DNA of 64,000 nt from Avimonas intestinalis (GCA_904380375.1 CAJFID010000004.1:56869-120868), one strand, 5' to 3'. Counted from the first letter of the stretch, positions 1-8,613 are shown. A program made the numbers and translations. The notes: generated by a model from the sequence alone, not told the origin.

Positions 1-72
1 GCGGTAGTCGGATTTGAACCAACGACACTGCGGGTATGAACCGCATGCTCTAGCCAACTGAGCTATACCGCC
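1..72 (-). tRNA. tRNA-Met (anticodon CAT), 3' end cut by window edge
   Basis: Read on the minus strand, the gene begins GGCGGTA at 72. It has a D-arm, an anticodon loop with CAT after a CGGT stem, and a T-arm containing GGTTCAAATCC. The acceptor 3' strand TACCGC runs off the window, so the last paired C and the discriminator base are missing. The GGCGG start resembles elongator tRNA-Met of other Firmicutes rather than the initiator. A tRNA-Ile with a CAT anticodon modified by lysidine is the main alternative. Confidence 0.93.
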
Positions 73-120
73 ATAAAATGCCTTTAGGAAGGCAAGACGC
101 CTTTTTGGAAGGCGCAGTTT

Positions 121-150
121 ATTATATAGTATTGTCCGCTCTTTTGTCAA
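121..150 (-). promoter_or_regulatory. Sigma-A promoter of the tRNA-Met gene
   Basis: On the minus strand there is TTGACA (145-150), an 18-base spacer and TATAAT (121-126), both consensus hexamers. Between promoter and tRNA lie two small stem-loops (GCCTT/AAGGC and CGCCTT/AAGGCG), probably the processed leader of the precursor. Confidence 0.85.
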
Positions 151-206
151 TATGAATTTTGCTTTTTTCCGCTTTTTCCGCAAAATTTTTCCTTAAGAGA
201 CAGGCT

Positions 207-239
207 GGGCGCCATACCGGCGGCCGGGCCGCGGCGCCC
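207..239 (-). terminator. Possible weak terminator after rnfB
   Basis: GGGCGCC and its complement GGCGCCC pair across a GC-rich loop about 100 bases beyond the rnfB stop. The sequence that follows on the minus strand has only scattered T residues, so intrinsic termination is uncertain. Confidence 0.3.
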
Positions 240-339
240 GTCGGCCGGCTCTTCTATATGCGTCCGCTCCGGCTGCCTCCGCCGGGGACCTCTGTATGAC
301 GCCGCAGCCGTCCGGCAGCACCCACAACGCGGATCTGTG

Positions 340-1170
340 CTATTCGGAGGCCGCCGGTGCGCCGCTCTCCTGCGCCTCGAGCGCAAAGACCGAGATGCAG
401 CCGGTGGGGCAGGCTTTGGCGCAGGCGCCGCAGCCCACGCATTTTTCCCCGTCAATGGCAGCCAGGAAATTTTCTACGTGGATGGCGTCGTACTCGCAGA
501 CCTTGGTACATTTCATACAGCCAATGCAGCCCTTGGAGCAGATTTTGCGCACCACAGCCCCCTTGTCGTGGCTAGAGCAACGCACCACGCCCTGGACATG
601 CCCGGGCACCAGCGCGATGAGGTCCTTGGGGCAGGCCTTGACGCACTGCCCGCAGCCGCGGCAAAGGCCGGGATCAATCCTTGCCAGCCCGTTTTCAATC
701 GCAATGGCGCCGTACTCGCACGCTTTTTTGCAGTCGCCGTGGCCCAGGCAGCCGTATTGGCACAGCCAGTCCCCGCCGTAAAGCTGGTTGGCGGCCCGGC
801 AGGAATCCAGCCCCTGGTACTCCAGCTTGCGGGAGGTGACTCCCTCGCAGCCGCCGCAGCGCACCAGCGCGGTGCGGGTGTCCACCCCGTGGCTTTCCAC
901 CCCCAGGATTTTGGCCGTCGCCTCGGCCACCGCCTCCCCTCCGGGGGAGCACAGGCCGACCGGTGCGCCCTCGTTGGCCATGGCCTTGGCGTAGCCGTCG
1001 CAGCCGGAATAGCCGCATGCGCCGCAGTTGGCGCCGGGCAGGACATCCCGCAGCGCCTCGGCTTTTTCGTCCCGCGGCACCGCCATAACCACCGACGCCA
1101 CAGCGAGGATCAGCCCCGCGGCTAAGCCGAGCGCCGCCAGGAGCAGGATTGCCAGCAATATGGAATTCAT
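340..1170 (-). CDS. rnfB: RnfB, iron-sulfur subunit of the Rnf complex
   Basis: Multi-cluster ferredoxin subunit that takes electrons from reduced ferredoxin for the Rnf ion pump. The 276-residue protein starts with one membrane anchor (about residues 3-28). A four-cysteine domain follows (CGACGYSGC), then a cysteine-rich middle and three CxxCxxCxxxC ferredoxin motifs (CRGCGQCVKAC, CIGCMKCTKVC, CVGCGACAKAC), matching the long clostridial RnfB form. The ATG at 1170 was chosen because AAAGGGG lies just upstream; the reading frame stays open further 5' without a ribosome site. It is the last gene of the rnf operon. Confidence 0.96.
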   Translation of the reverse strand: MNSILLAILLLAALGLAAGLILAVASVVMAVPRDEKAEALRDVLPGANCGACGYSGCDGYAKAMANEGAPVGLCSPGGEAVAEATAKILGVESHGVDTRTALVRCGGCEGVTSRKLEYQGLDSCRAANQLYGGDWLCQYGCLGHGDCKKACEYGAIAIENGLARIDPGLCRGCGQCVKACPKDLIALVPGHVQGVVRCSSHDKGAVVRKICSKGCIGCMKCTKVCEYDAIHVENFLAAIDGEKCVGCGACAKACPTGCISVFALEAQESGAPAASE

Positions 1171-1264
1171 CGGGTTAACCCCTTTCTCTGTGTATGGGCA
1201 GCGAACCGCTGCCCGATGGCCCCGGCGGCGCAAGCCGCCCCGCAGGCCGGCGGAGCCCTGCCCC

Positions 1265-1852
1265 TTACAGCCCGAACAGGCCCTGGAAGCCGATAAAGGA
1301 AAGCGACACCAGCGATGCGGACACCAAAGTGATCGGCAGCCCCTTCAGGCTGGCGGGGATATCCGCGCCCTCCAGCCGTTCCCGCACGCCGGCGAACATC
1401 ACCATGGCCAGCAGGAAGCCGCCGCCCGCGCCCAGCGCGTTGACCAGCGATTCGACAAACCCGTACCCGCTGTCAATGTTCAGGATGGTCACGCCCAGGA
1501 CGGCGCAGTTGGTGGTAATCAGCGGCAGGTAGATGCCCAGGGAATTGTACAGCGGGGGCACAAACCGCTTGAGCGCGATTTCCACCAGCTGCACCAGGGC
1601 GGCGATAATCAGGATAAAGACGATGGTCTGCAGATAGGTTAGATCGTTGGGTTCCAGGATATAGGTCTGGATGGGCCAGGTGGCGGCGGTGGCCATCAGC
1701 ATGACGAAGATCACCGCCAGGGACATGCCCACCGCGGAATTCAGCTTCTTGGACACCCCGAGGAAGGGGCAAATCCCCAAAAACTGGGAGAGGACAAAGT
1801 TGTTGACCAGCAGGCCGCCGATCAGGATGGCAAACAGCCCGGTATTACTCAT
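1265..1852 (-). CDS. rnfA: RnfA, membrane subunit of the Rnf complex
   Basis: Integral membrane subunit of about 195 residues with six predicted hydrophobic helices; RnfA and RnfE form the paralogous pseudo-symmetric core of the pump. The motifs NNFVLSQFLGICPFLGVS near the N-terminus and LPLITTNCAVLG in the middle are typical; the conserved cysteines bind the intramembrane iron-sulfur centre in studied homologues. The start ATG at 1852 follows AAAGGAGG and overlaps the end of rnfE by eight bases, which indicates translational coupling. Confidence 0.96.
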   Translation of the reverse strand: MSNTGLFAILIGGLLVNNFVLSQFLGICPFLGVSKKLNSAVGMSLAVIFVMLMATAATWPIQTYILEPNDLTYLQTIVFILIIAALVQLVEIALKRFVPPLYNSLGIYLPLITTNCAVLGVTILNIDSGYGFVESLVNALGAGGGFLLAMVMFAGVRERLEGADIPASLKGLPITLVSASLVSLSFIGFQGLFGL

Positions 1853-2540
1853 GGCTGCCGTCCTCCTTTCCTGCCCGGCCGCAGGCCGCCGCGTTGGGGC
1901 AGGCGGCGCAGACGGTCTGCGCCGTCTCCCGGCGGGTCTCGTGCCGCTCCTGGCGCACCGAAAGCTTATTGGTCAGCCAGATCAGCATCCCAAAGACAAA
2001 GAAGCCGCCCGCAGGCAGGACAAAGACGGTGATCGGCGGGATCAGCCCTCCCTCCGGCCAGCCGAAAACGGTGCCGTTGCCGAGGAATTCCCGGATGCCG
2101 CCCATCACCACCAGCGCGGCGGTGAAGCCGGCGCCCATCCCCAGCCCGTCAAGAGCGGAGAGGCCGACGCTGTTTTTGCTCGCGTACGCCTCCGCCCGGC
2201 CCAGGATGATGCAGTTGACCACGATCAGGGGCAGGTAGATGCCCAGCGCCTTGTCAATATCCGGCAGATAGGCCTTGACCAGCATCTGCACGATGGTGGT
2301 GAAGCCGGCGATGATGACGATAAACGCCGGCAGCCGCACCTTGTCGGGGATCACCTTGCGCAGAAGGGAGATCACGATGTTGGAGCAGACCAGCACGAAT
2401 GTCGCAGCCGCGCCCATCCCCAGCCCGTTGACCGCCGCGGTGGTCACCGCCAGGGTGGGGCAGGTGCCCAGCACCAGCCGGAGCGTCGGGTTTTCAACCA
2501 GGAGCCCCTTGGTAAAGGAGTGGACGTATTTGTTCGCCAT
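1845..2540 (-). CDS. rnfE: RnfE, membrane subunit with a cysteine-bearing tail
   Basis: RnfE is the partner of RnfA in the membrane core. The N-terminal part shows NPTLRLVLGTCPTLAVT and LPLIVVNCIILGRAEAYA, the RnfE/NqrD signatures with their cysteines, and six hydrophobic segments. The last 35 or so residues form a soluble tail with CAACPNAAAC (CxxCx5C) that lies outside the usual fold and makes the protein somewhat longer than minimal RnfE. The start codon follows directly on the rnfG stop (TAA ATG) with GGGGGCGGAG as ribosome site. Confidence 0.95.
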   Translation of the reverse strand: MANKYVHSFTKGLLVENPTLRLVLGTCPTLAVTTAAVNGLGMGAAATFVLVCSNIVISLLRKVIPDKVRLPAFIVIIAGFTTIVQMLVKAYLPDIDKALGIYLPLIVVNCIILGRAEAYASKNSVGLSALDGLGMGAGFTAALVVMGGIREFLGNGTVFGWPEGGLIPPITVFVLPAGGFFVFGMLIWLTNKLSVRQERHETRRETAQTVCAACPNAAACGRAGKEDGSHE

Positions 2541-3101
2541 TTACTCCGCCCCCTTTTGGATTTGTTGATAATATGCGACCGCCTGGTTCACACCATCGGT
2601 CACGCCGCGGGAGGTCTTGGTTGCCTGAGAGACGCCGTCGATGTCCTTTCCCAGGGTGAAGCCGCCGTCCGGCGCCTCCTGCCCCATAAAGCGGTCAAAC
2701 AGGCCGCCGTCCCGGACCTTATCGACATAGCCGGCCGTCTCATTGTCGTCGGTGACGGTCACGCCGGTGATTTTGCCGTCGGCGGAGATGCCGGTCATCA
2801 CCGTGAGGCCGGCGCTTTTGCCGGTGGTGCTCACCGTAAAGACATAGCCCACCGTCTCGTCCCCCCGCAGGGCGGTGTAATAGACGGCCTCCTGCCCGTC
2901 GGAGGCGGTCAGCGTCTGCCGTTCAAAGGAATCGGCGTCTATCACCTCAAGGCGGGCCTGGTTCTCCGCCTCCTCGTTGCGGGCGGCGATGGTAGAGGCC
3001 GTGAGGGCGTTGGTGCCCGCCAGCGCCGCCGTAACCCCGCCGGCAATGATCGCCAGCGCGGCGGCGGACACCGCGATATCCCGAAGCTTTTTGCTTTGCA
3101 T
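2541..3101 (-). CDS. rnfG: RnfG, covalent-FMN subunit
   Basis: Periplasm-facing flavoprotein subunit of Rnf, 186 residues. It has an N-terminal membrane anchor (about residues 10-29) and an FMN-binding domain ending in DGVSQATKTS. In this family FMN is attached to the threonine of S/T-G-A-T by the transferase ApbE. Here the motif reads S-Q-A-T, with the attachment threonine kept but glycine replaced by glutamine. No apbE gene is present in the window. The start ATG follows AAAGGAAG. Confidence 0.94.
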   Translation of the reverse strand: MQSKKLRDIAVSAAALAIIAGGVTAALAGTNALTASTIAARNEEAENQARLEVIDADSFERQTLTASDGQEAVYYTALRGDETVGYVFTVSTTGKSAGLTVMTGISADGKITGVTVTDDNETAGYVDKVRDGGLFDRFMGQEAPDGGFTLGKDIDGVSQATKTSRGVTDGVNQAVAYYQQIQKGAE

Positions 3102-3178
3102 GCTTTTCTTCCTTTCGTAAGGGGGCGGCTCGAGCGCCCCGAAAGCGCCGGAGATAGGCGCAGTCTTGCCGAAGGCCG

Positions 3179-4141
3179 CTATTTTGCCGCGTCCTTCGCA
3201 GCCTTCTTCTCCCTGCGGCGGCGTCCGAAGGGGAGGGGGCGGGTGGCCCGCTCAATCAGCGGGACCAGGATATTCATAATCACAATGGCAAAGGACACGC
3301 CTTCAGGCAGGGAGCCGAACTGCCGGATCAGCACCGTCAGCAGCCCGCAGCCCACCGCGTACACCGCCCGGCCCGCCTTATTGATCGGGGAGGTGGTGTA
3401 GTCGGTCGCCATAAAAATGGCGCCCAGCATCAGGCCGCCCGAGAGGATCTGCCGCAGGGGGTCTTGCCCCAGCAGCCAGGAAAGCACGAACACCGTGCCG
3501 ATGTAAAGCAGCGGCACCGCCGGAGTGATCACCCGGCGCAGCACCAGGTACACCCCGCCTAAGAGGAGCGCCAGCGCGCAGGTTTCCCCCAGGCAGCCGC
3601 CGTGGATGCCGAAAAACAGCTCGGACAGGGAATAGGGCGCGGCCCCTTCGGCCAAGGGGGTGGCGGCCGTCACCGCGTCCGCGCCGGTGCCGGAAAAGGG
3701 CACCACCCAGTTGTTCATCGATTCGGGGAAGCTCGCCATCAGCACGATCCGCCCCGCCAGGGCCGGGTTGACGAAGTTCTGCCCCAGGCCGCCGAACATC
3801 TGCTTGGCGACCACGATCGCCGCCACACCGCCCAAGGCCGCCTGCCACAGCGGCATGGTCGCCGGCAGGTTGAAGGCCAGCAGCATCCCGGTGACGATGC
3901 AGGAAAGGTCCCCCACCGTCTGGGGGCGCTTCATCACCCAGCGGCTGACCACCTCCGACGCCATGCAGGAGGCGACGCACACCAGCTCCACCGCCAGCGC
4001 CCGCCAGCCGAAGAGCAGCACCGAGGCCACCGCCGCCGGCACCAGGGCAATCAGCACATCAAGCATCACCCCGCGGGTGCTCATCCCGCAGCGCAGGTGG
4101 GGGGACGAGGTCACGATCAAGGGCTTGTCTATCAAAGACAC
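3179..4141 (-). CDS. rnfD: RnfD, membrane covalent-FMN subunit
   Basis: Membrane subunit carrying a second covalent FMN. The 320-residue sequence has the expected hydrophobic helices and the flavinylation motif VTAATPLA with Thr161 as the predicted FMN site. FGGLGQNFVNPALAGR (from about 116) is a further RnfD/NqrB hallmark. The gene starts with GTG at 4141 with AAGGAG upstream. The C-terminus ends in a basic stretch (RRRREKKAAKDAAK), consistent with a cytoplasmic end. Confidence 0.95.
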   Translation of the reverse strand: MSLIDKPLIVTSSPHLRCGMSTRGVMLDVLIALVPAAVASVLLFGWRALAVELVCVASCMASEVVSRWVMKRPQTVGDLSCIVTGMLLAFNLPATMPLWQAALGGVAAIVVAKQMFGGLGQNFVNPALAGRIVLMASFPESMNNWVVPFSGTGADAVTAATPLAEGAAPYSLSELFFGIHGGCLGETCALALLLGGVYLVLRRVITPAVPLLYIGTVFVLSWLLGQDPLRQILSGGLMLGAIFMATDYTTSPINKAGRAVYAVGCGLLTVLIRQFGSLPEGVSFAIVIMNILVPLIERATRPLPFGRRRREKKAAKDAAK

Positions 4142-4203
4142 GTTTGGTTCACTCCTTATATCCTAGCAGGCCCCGCCGCTGCCGGCGGGCCGTCTTCTGC
4201 CGC

Positions 4204-5586
4204 TTACGGCCGCTCCTCCCGCTGCTCGGGCGTGATGCGCACCAGCTCCTTGCCCATCCGCATGGTCTGCACGATATAGCGGTTGGCCGGGCAGGAAAAA
4301 GAGCAGCAGCCGCATTCTATACAGGTCATTACCCCGAGCTTTTTGAGCGAAGCGACATCGGCGTTTTTGTACGCCGAGGCGATCGCGGGCGGGACCAGGT
4401 GCATGGGGCAGGCGTCGACGCACCGGCCGCAGCGGATGCAGACCGAGGCGGTGGGCGTGCGCGCGTCCCTCTCGTTAAAAGCAAGCAGCGCGTTGTTCTG
4501 CTTGAGAACCGGCAGGGTATCGTCCATCAGAGCCAGCCCCATCATCGGGCCGCCCATGAGCAGCTTGCGGGCCTCCTCCTTGAGCCCGCAGAATGCCAGC
4601 ACGTCATGCACGGGGGTGCCGATCGTCACCCGCACGTTCTGCGGATGGGCGACCGCCGAGCCGTCCACCGTCAGCCGCTTATCAACCAACGGCATCCCGG
4701 TCTTGAGATAGCGGGCCAGGAAGGCGGCCGTGGTGACGTTCATAACCACGCACCCCACATCGGCCGGCAGCCCGCCCGGCGGGACCCGGCGGCCGGTGCA
4801 GGCCTGGATCAGCACCTTTTCCGCCCCCTGCGGGTAGCGGGCCGGCAGCGCCTTGACCCGCACCTCCCGCCCCGGCGCGGAAACGCTCCGGGCGATCTTG
4901 CTAAGCTCGGCGATGGCGGCGGGCTTGTTGCGCTCAATGGCGATAATCACCCGGGAAGCGCTCAAGAACTCCATGACCGACTGCACGCCGGAAACGATAT
5001 CCCAGGAGTTTTCAATACATTCCCGGTAATCGGCGGTGATATACGGCTCGCACTCCGCCGCGTTGATGAGGATGGTGTCAATCGCGTCCACGTCCGGCGG
5101 GTTGAGCTTGACATGGGTAGGGAACCCCGCGCCGCCCAGGCCCACCAGCCCCGACGCGCGCACCGCCTGGAGGAAATCCTCGCGGGTATTGACGACGGGA
5201 GGCCGCACGCTCTCGTGGACCCGGCCCTCGCCGTCCGATTCAATCACCACCGCCTGCGTTTTCCCGCCGGGCAGGAGCAGCTCGGTAATCGCCGCCACCC
5301 GGCCCGACACCCCGCTGTGGATCGGGGCGGAAACCGGCTTGCCGCTGTCCCCCACCACCTGGCCGACCGCCACCGTGTCACCCACCTTGACCGTGGGGAC
5401 GCAGGGCGCGCCGATGTGCTGGGCCATGGCCAGTACGATCCGCTCCGGGGCGGGCATCCTGACCGTTTCGCTTTCGGCCGTGTGCTTGCGGTGCGGGGCA
5501 TGGACCCCGCCGCGGGTACGGCTCCGCAGCGCCTGCAGGAGGCCGGCGGCCATCCCCGCCGCGCCGTTTTTAGCCTGTGTATCCAT
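4204..5586 (-). CDS. rnfC: RnfC, NADH-interacting subunit
   Basis: Peripheral 460-residue subunit that passes electrons to NAD+. The N-terminal part is a barrel-sandwich-like domain. The middle carries GLVGLGGAGFPTHVKL (about 145-160), the nucleotide-binding loop related to Nqo1/NuoF. The C-terminus has two four-cysteine clusters at about 383-394 (CIRCGRCVDACP) and 422-433 (CIECGCCSFSCP). It is the first rnf subunit of the operon, in the clostridial order C-D-G-E-A-B. The start ATG has a GGAGGAAAGG region upstream. Confidence 0.96.
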   Translation of the reverse strand: MDTQAKNGAAGMAAGLLQALRSRTRGGVHAPHRKHTAESETVRMPAPERIVLAMAQHIGAPCVPTVKVGDTVAVGQVVGDSGKPVSAPIHSGVSGRVAAITELLLPGGKTQAVVIESDGEGRVHESVRPPVVNTREDFLQAVRASGLVGLGGAGFPTHVKLNPPDVDAIDTILINAAECEPYITADYRECIENSWDIVSGVQSVMEFLSASRVIIAIERNKPAAIAELSKIARSVSAPGREVRVKALPARYPQGAEKVLIQACTGRRVPPGGLPADVGCVVMNVTTAAFLARYLKTGMPLVDKRLTVDGSAVAHPQNVRVTIGTPVHDVLAFCGLKEEARKLLMGGPMMGLALMDDTLPVLKQNNALLAFNERDARTPTASVCIRCGRCVDACPMHLVPPAIASAYKNADVASLKKLGVMTCIECGCCSFSCPANRYIVQTMRMGKELVRITPEQREERP

Positions 5587-5651
5587 CGTATTCCCATGCC
5601 TTTCCTCCCCTGGCAGGCCATGCCGGCCAGGGGCTGTCCGTCGGTAGTTAT

Positions 5652-6167
5652 CTATTCATCCTTATATATGTGCAGCCGCTTTAACGCGGGCAGCGTCAGG
5701 TTGAGGGTCAGCCCCGTCGCCGTCCCCGCGATCAGGGCCAGCAGGAGCAGCCAGGGGCCGTAAGCCAGCAGGGCGGGGCTGGTCAGCAGCATCGCCATGC
5801 CCAGCTGGCCGCCGTTATGCGCCACCGCGCCCAGGATGCCGATCCCCACAAAGCTGAACCGCCGGCGCAGCGTCCGCCAGGCCAGCGCCATCACCAGCGT
5901 GCTGAGAAAACCGCCCGACAGGCTCATCAGAAAAGCCGTGCCGCCCCGCAGGAGGGCGAAGAGCGCCTTGGCCAGCGTGACCGTCAGCGCCGCGGGCAGC
6001 CCCAGCGAAGAAAGGGCCACCATGGTCGCCAGGTTGGACAGGCCGAGCTTGGCGCCGGGGACGGGCAGCACCGGCAGGAAGCCTTCGAGGAAGGAGAGCG
6101 CGATCGCCAGCGCGCCAAGGATCCCCAGCAGGGCGGCGCGCTGCGCCGGACGTTTCGTCGGTTCCAC
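5652..6167 (-). CDS. Gx transporter family membrane protein
   Basis: A 171-residue hydrophobic protein of the Gx/HepT component-I-like family (also related to S-components of ECF transporters). It has about five membrane segments and the pattern EGFLPVLPVPGAKLGLSNLA near the N-terminus, characteristic of the family. In Clostridia this gene and the NusG-II-domain gene commonly lie just upstream of rnfC, as here. The transported substrate or exact function is unknown to me. The start is GTG at 6167, since GGGAGG lies seven bases upstream. Confidence 0.85.
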   Translation of the reverse strand: MEPTKRPAQRAALLGILGALAIALSFLEGFLPVLPVPGAKLGLSNLATMVALSSLGLPAALTVTLAKALFALLRGGTAFLMSLSGGFLSTLVMALAWRTLRRRFSFVGIGILGAVAHNGGQLGMAMLLTSPALLAYGPWLLLLALIAGTATGLTLNLTLPALKRLHIYKDE

Positions 6168-6194
6168 TCCGCATCCTCCCGTCCTTGCCTTGTC

Positions 6195-6641
6195 TCAGCC
6201 CGCCACGGCGTCCGCGGGCGGGGAGCCCTCCTGCCCCGCGGCCTCCTGCGTGACCAGCACCACCACCCCGGCCGGCAGGCAGGCGGCGGTGTCCCCCGTG
6301 CGGCTCAGCCGGCCGCTGTGTACGCAGATTTGGTCGGGACAGCCGCTGCTTTCAAACCAGACGGCCCCGTCCTGCACCCGGATCACCACATGGATGCCGC
6401 CGCTGCCGTCTATTTCGACCACTTCGTCTTGGGAAAGGGAAAGTTCCCGTTCCCCCTGCAGGGTGGTCAGCAGCGCCCGCCCGCCCTCTTTGGAAAAGAG
6501 GGCCGCCCCGCCAAGCAGGGCCAGGGCCGCCAACAGCAAGCCTCCCAATAGGAACAGATCCCCCCGGCGCAGACGCAGCGGCCACTTCGCCGCCGGGGCT
6601 CCCTTCCCATGCCGCCCCTGCCGGTTCCGCTTTTCCCGCAT
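6195..6641 (-). CDS. NusG domain II-containing protein
   Basis: A 148-residue protein with a basic N-terminus, one membrane helix (about residues 24-45) and an extracytoplasmic domain. That domain contains SSGCPDQICVHSG and PAGVVVLV, the signature of the stand-alone NusG domain II family. It is regularly linked to rnf genes and flavin-transferase genes; its biochemical role is not established. The ATG at 6641 has GGAGG eight bases upstream and was chosen over a longer open frame that would run through the promoter. It is the first gene of the rnf operon. Confidence 0.85.
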   Translation of the reverse strand: MREKRNRQGRHGKGAPAAKWPLRLRRGDLFLLGGLLLAALALLGGAALFSKEGGRALLTTLQGERELSLSQDEVVEIDGSGGIHVVIRVQDGAVWFESSGCPDQICVHSGRLSRTGDTAACLPAGVVVLVTQEAAGQEGSPPADAVAG

Positions 6642-6697
6642 CGGGGCGTCCTCCGGTTGTGCCGCGCTTTTTTGCACTGGTATTTCTTCCTCCGGTT

Positions 6698-6706
6698 TGG
6701 TATACT
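6698..6706 (+). promoter_or_regulatory. Possible extended -10 promoter of the alcohol dehydrogenase gene
   Basis: TGG followed by TATACT forms an extended -10 element about 150 bases before the gene. No good -35 hexamer sits at the right distance. Confidence 0.35.
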
Positions 6707-6782
6707 GTCCGCAGAAGCCGCCGGCATCGCCCGCCGCTTCCAGCCGCCGGACGCGGCGGCGCGTAAGGTCGGATATGTCCCC

Positions 6783-6811
6783 ATCATAGACTATTTTTAC
6801 CAAAAAAACAA
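6783..6811 (-). promoter_or_regulatory. Likely promoter of the rnf operon
   Basis: On the minus strand TTGTTT (6806-6811), a 17-base spacer and TATGAT (6783-6788) precede the first gene by about 140 bases. It is the only AT-rich stretch before this operon. Confidence 0.6.
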
Positions 6812-6856
6812 GAACCAATTCATACACCCGATCAATATGGAAAGGAAGGACCCCGG

Positions 6857-7966
6857 ATGGATTTTACGTTTCACATGCCTGTACAGGTATTCAGCGGCGA
6901 AGGCTGCCTAAAGGCGGAGGGGGAGCGGCTGCGGGCCCTCGGCCGCCGCTGCGTGATTGTCACCGGCGCCCGCGCAGCCAAGGCCAGCGGTGCGCTGGAC
7001 GACGCATTGGAAACGCTGGCCGGGGCCGGGATTGAGGCGACGGTATTCCCCGGCATCGGCCCGAACCCCCTGCTCTCCCAATGCCAGGCCGCCGCCTATA
7101 CGGCGGAAACCTGCCGGGCGGATTTCCTGCTCGGCATCGGGGGCGGCTCGGTCATGGACGCGGCCAAAGCCGCCGCCTGGCTGGCGCCCAACGGCTCCAC
7201 CCAGGGGGCCGAGCTGATGGCCGGCAGGCTGCGCCAGCCTCCCCTGCCGCTGGCGCTGGTCGGCACCACCGCCGGCACCGGCAGCGAGGTGAGCGCCACC
7301 GCCGTCCTCACCCTTGACCGGGAGCGGCGGAAAAAAAGCGTTACCGCCCCCCAGTGCTACGCCCGGTATGTCTTTGCCGACCCCCGCTACACCCACAGCT
7401 CCAACCGGGAGACGACGGTTTGCACGGCGCTCGACGCCTTCTCCCACGCGGTGGAGGGCTGGTTCGCCCCCGGCTGCGGCAACGTGATCACCGCCTTTGG
7501 GGAGCGGGCGCTGGCCATGGTATCCGGCGGGCTGGGCTGGCTGGCGGAGCATCCCGGCCTGCCCGACGCTGGGATGCGGGAACAGCTCTATTACGGCTCC
7601 CTTTGGGCGGGGATGGTGCTCAACGCCTGCGGTACGGCCTTCCCCCACCCCTTGGGCTACATCCTGACCGAAGAATATGGCCTGCCCCACGGCGCGGCCT
7701 GCGCCGTCTTCCTGCCCGCTTTTCTGCGCCGGGCGGAGGAATATGCCCCCGCCCGCGCGAGGCAGCTTTACCGGCTCTGCGGCGGGAGGGAGCGGGTGTT
7801 CGCGCTGCTGGAGGCCCTCACCCCCCGGCCGGACGCCGCGATGACGGCGGAGCAGGTCGGCGGCTACCGCGCCCGGTGGCAGGGGCTGAAAAATTTCGAC
7901 CGCACCCCGGGCGGCTTCACCCCCGGCGACGCGGCGGCGCTGTACACCGCCCTTTTCGTCCGGTAG
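6857..7966 (+). CDS. Iron-containing alcohol dehydrogenase
   Basis: A 369-residue group III metal-dependent alcohol dehydrogenase that interconverts alcohols and aldehydes or ketones with NAD(P)H. The N-terminal half has GGGSVMDAAKA for nucleotide binding and GTTAGTGSEV. The C-terminal helical half carries the metal ligands in AFSHAVEG, FPHPLGY and LPHGAA plus the upstream aspartate. The start follows AAGGAAGG. It appears to be a single-gene unit. The substrate cannot be read from sequence; butanol, propanediol or lactaldehyde reductases are all of this fold. Confidence 0.92.
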   Translation: MDFTFHMPVQVFSGEGCLKAEGERLRALGRRCVIVTGARAAKASGALDDALETLAGAGIEATVFPGIGPNPLLSQCQAAAYTAETCRADFLLGIGGGSVMDAAKAAAWLAPNGSTQGAELMAGRLRQPPLPLALVGTTAGTGSEVSATAVLTLDRERRKKSVTAPQCYARYVFADPRYTHSSNRETTVCTALDAFSHAVEGWFAPGCGNVITAFGERALAMVSGGLGWLAEHPGLPDAGMREQLYYGSLWAGMVLNACGTAFPHPLGYILTEEYGLPHGAACAVFLPAFLRRAEEYAPARARQLYRLCGGRERVFALLEALTPRPDAAMTAEQVGGYRARWQGLKNFDRTPGGFTPGDAAALYTALFVR

Positions 7967-8010
7967 CGCCGGGGAGCCGCCTTCCCGCCCCCCGGAATGG
8001 GATTTCCCTC

Positions 8011-8039
8011 TTGCCCGTCGGGCGGGCGCATGGTATAAT
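8011..8039 (+). promoter_or_regulatory. Sigma-A promoter of the ACT-domain gene
   Basis: TTGCCC (8011-8016), a 17-base spacer and consensus TATAAT (8034-8039), about 92 bases before the start codon. Confidence 0.8.
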
Positions 8040-8130
8040 AGCGGTAGGAAAAGGGCGGAAGCCGGCGCCCCGCCGGGAAGGGCGGGCCGCGTGCCGATCC
8101 GCTGAGAACAGCGATAAGGGGGACTCCGGT

Positions 8131-8562
8131 ATGTTCATCAAACAGCTTTCGATCTTCGTAGAAAACAAATCCGGCCGTCTGGCGGAAATCACCGCGATTA
8201 TCGCCAAGGCGGGGATCGACATCCGCGCCCTTTCGGTGGCCGACACCACCAATTTTGGCATCCTCCGGCTGATCGTTGACAAGCCGGATGAGGCGGAGGC
8301 CGCGCTGAAGGCCGCCGGCCTGACCGTTTCCCTGACCAGCGTGATCGCCATCGGCATCCCCGACCAGCCGGGCGGGTTTGCCGCCGCGGCGAAGGCTTTG
8401 GCCGACGCGGAAATCGACGTCAAGTATATGTACGCGTTCATTTCCCGCGACCAGGGGCGCGCCTGCGTCATCCTACGGGTAGAGGACAACGACGCCGCCA
8501 TCGCCGCGCTCCAGTCCCAGGGGATTGAGATTTTGGACGGCGAACAGATTTATACCATGTAG
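8131..8562 (+). CDS. Tandem ACT-domain protein
   Basis: A 143-residue protein made of two ACT domains (about 1-65 and 72-140) and nothing else. The first begins FIKQLSIFVENKSGRLAEI, with the glycine-leucine pair typical of amino-acid-binding ACT turns. The second has an analogous DQPGGFAAAAKAL. Such proteins sense amino acids, and several relatives lie next to phenylacetate-CoA ligase genes. Here the gene stands alone with its own promoter and terminator. ATG at 8131 follows AAGGGGG. The ligand is unknown; the nearby aromatic cluster makes an aromatic amino acid possible, but this is only an inference. Confidence 0.9.
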   Translation: MFIKQLSIFVENKSGRLAEITAIIAKAGIDIRALSVADTTNFGILRLIVDKPDEAEAALKAAGLTVSLTSVIAIGIPDQPGGFAAAAKALADAEIDVKYMYAFISRDQGRACVILRVEDNDAAIAALQSQGIEILDGEQIYTM

Positions 8563-8574
8563 CGCAAAACGCCG

Positions 8575-8613
8575 GCACGGGGGAGGAACCGCGTTCCTCC
8601 CCCGTGCTTTTTT
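8575..8613 (+). terminator. Rho-independent terminator of the ACT-domain gene
   Basis: A 14 to 15-pair stem (GCACGGGGGAGGAAC with its complement, loop CGC) is followed by six T residues. Confidence 0.93.

Noticed and set aside
1671..3401. 576-codon plus-strand open frame opposite rnfA, rnfE and rnfG
   Set aside because: Spans three real genes in antisense with a composition typical of GC-rich shadows.
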